Shown here: positions 62,884 to 64,000 of the stretch, in pieces
How positions within the stretch are numbered: the stretch's first letter is position 1
How the letters are laid out: each line of letters opens with the position of its first letter
Source: Clostridium aquiflavi
GTDB taxonomy: Bacteria; Bacillota; Clostridia; Clostridiales; Clostridiaceae
Length of the DNA: 64,000 bases
NCBI RefSeq assembly: GCF_031344075.1
Contig: NZ_JAVJAN010000016.1
Coordinates: 1 to 64,000 of the forward strand
Direction of reading: 5' to 3'
Translations under genes and position numbers: made by a program
Notes under the pieces: generated by a model
The model's input: the letters and a program-made list of their open reading frames with translations, nothing else
Database searches by the model: none
Told to the model about the DNA's origin: nothing

Positions 62884-63402
62884 CTAAATTAAAAATATTG
62901 TAATCATAGCACCAATGCATATCCCTAAATATCTATATACTTTTATATTTTTTTTAGATTCCTCTTCTGCCTCTTTTAAATTGCTCCTTATATTTTCTAT
63001 TACTAAATTAAAAATTTTTTCTTGGCCATAAAGTCCTGATTCTCCTAAAGACTTTATGAAATCTATTAAAAAGTTTTTATCACTATCTGATAAATAAAAC
63101 TCTTCTTCTAAAAAAATATATTCACTACTAAAAGCACTATATACACTTTCTGCTTCACCTTCACATAACTTTTCATTTACATTACCTATTAGAGTATTTA
63201 ATGGTTTAATTGTCTTTTTCTGAATATTACTTAATGCTTCTGGCAAAGGCGTACTTCCATATAAAATTTCATTTTGCAATATTATTAAATTTTTTAAAAT
63301 TTCCTTAAGTTGAATGTATCTTTTTCTAAAAGTTTCACCATATAAAAAGCCAATATAAGAAATAGTTAAAAATAGCATAAAGATGAGTACTAATTTAAGC
63401 AT
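62884..63402 (-). CDS. spoIIIAB: Stage III sporulation protein AB
   Basis: A 172-residue protein with a hydrophobic N-terminus and C-terminus and a helical domain between (LKNLIILQNEILYGSTPLPEAL is typical). It resembles GspF-like assembly proteins and overlaps spoIIIAA by 13 bases. Confidence 0.92.
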   Translation of the reverse strand: MLKLVLIFMLFLTISYIGFLYGETFRKRYIQLKEILKNLIILQNEILYGSTPLPEALSNIQKKTIKPLNTLIGNVNEKLCEGEAESVYSAFSSEYIFLEEEFYLSDSDKNFLIDFIKSLGESGLYGQEKIFNLVIENIRSNLKEAEEESKKNIKVYRYLGICIGAMITIFLI

Positions 63403-64000
63403 ATTTTTTCTTCTCCTCTTAATTTATAAACTTTTTCTATAGTGCCTACCCCTTGTCTTGAACTTAAAATAATAGCTCTTTCAAGTATTTGATTATCAAT
63501 AAGTTCCTTAAATACTTTACGTTTATAAATATCCTCAATTGTAAATCCATGAATACTTGTAATTATATTTACTCCAGAATTAAATGCCATAATTAATGCT
63601 TCAATATCTCCTTTAGTGCCAATTTCATCACAAATTAATACCTCTGGTGATAAACTTCTTATTGACATAATCATTCCTTCTTTTTTCAAACAATTATCTA
63701 AAATATCTGTTCTAATTCCTAAATCACTTTGAGGAACTCCAAAGTAACAAGCTCCAATTTCACTTCTTTCATCAATTACAGAAACCTTTTTACCATTTAA
63801 ACCTAATAATTTCATTCCATTTGATATGTTTCTAGATATATCTCTTAAAATTGTTGTCTTTCCACATTTAGGTGGAGAAATAATTATTGTATTGTAAATC
63901 CTATCTCCACTAACTATATATTTCATAATTTTATTGGAACATCCTATAACTTCTCTGCAAAATCTAACATTTATAGATGATATATTTCTAATAGTTTTTA
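63390..64000 (-). CDS. spoIIIAA: Stage III sporulation protein AA, 5' end beyond window
   Basis: The AAA+/PilT-like ATPase of the channel. Walker A is IISPPKCGKTTILRDISRN and Walker B EVLICDEIG. The frame stays open past an internal Met to the window edge (upstream codons read KTIRNISSINVRFCREV, matching the family), so about 200 residues are in view and the N-terminal third is missing. Confidence 0.93.
   Translation of the reverse strand, partial: KTIRNISSINVRFCREVIGCSNKIMKYIVSGDRIYNTIIISPPKCGKTTILRDISRNISNGMKLLGLNGKKVSVIDERSEIGACYFGVPQSDLGIRTDILDNCLKKEGMIMSIRSLSPEVLICDEIGTKGDIEALIMAFNSGVNIITSIHGFTIEDIYKRKVFKELIDNQILERAIILSSRQGVGTIEKVYKLRGEEKICLN

Overview
The window is chromosomal DNA of a low-GC, anaerobic, endospore-forming Firmicute, most likely a Clostridium sensu stricto (cluster I). 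The grounds are the very AT-rich composition, a complete pyruvate:ferredoxin oxidoreductase gene, the clostridial order nusB-folD-xseA-xseB-ispA-dxs-tlyA-nadK-argR-recN-spoIVB-spo0A, and an eight-gene spoIIIA operon. Nearly all genes lie on the minus strand, so the window reads right to left. I cannot name the species.

Right part (about 46.6-64 kb): a conserved housekeeping and sporulation block. It holds spoIIIAA-AH (AA runs off the right edge), an Asp23-family gene, nusB, folD, xseAB, ispA, dxs, tlyA, nadK, argR, recN, spoIVB and spo0A. A very good sigma-F/G-type promoter precedes spoIVB and a very good sigma-H-type promoter precedes spo0A.

43.3-46.5 kb is a decay zone: a Fic-like fragment, a 55-bp near-exact copy of an internal piece of spo0A, a frameshifted RDD membrane protein gene and a truncated, frameshifted tyrosine recombinase gene, mixed with small hypothetical genes. 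41.3-43.3 kb holds an uncharacterised gene and a tandem pair of uncharacterised paralogues.

31.9-40.5 kb: two D-Ala-D-Ala carboxypeptidases, DUF2953-gerW, scpAB, a XerD homologue that has lost four of six catalytic residues and has a sigma-H-type promoter, spoIIM with a sigma-E-type promoter, and a membrane-anchored alpha-amylase with a LacI/CcpA-type palindrome in front.

20-31.8 kb: metabolism. It contains pyruvate:ferredoxin oxidoreductase, a glycerate cassette (CdaR-type regulator, GntP permease, glycerate kinase) with three direct repeats in front of the permease, yaaA, and a plus-strand pair coding for an unusual Cys-rich flavin/iron-sulfur reductase and an FAD oxidoreductase.

0.4-20 kb: an AdiC-like antiporter, a DUF1097 protein, preT-preA, sigI-rsgI, a group of Cys-rich paralogues plus a coiled-coil protein that look like spore-surface genes (matching sigma-K-like promoters), a SWIM-SNF2 helicase, a probable small RNA, a J-like protein without HPD, RecQ, a cystatin-like small protein beside an orphan holin, a small Cys-rich protein, and a secreted CAP-domain protein with 48-bp repeats.

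The best candidates for undescribed biology are the Cys-rich surface gene group at 7.9-10.4 kb, the degenerate XerD at 37.1 kb, the flavoprotein pair at 29.5-31.8 kb, the small RNA at 13.7 kb and the cystatin-like protein at 17.3 kb. I see no rRNA, tRNA, CRISPR array, intact prophage or intact insertion sequence. Coordinates of sites and choices of start codon come from reading the sequence by eye.
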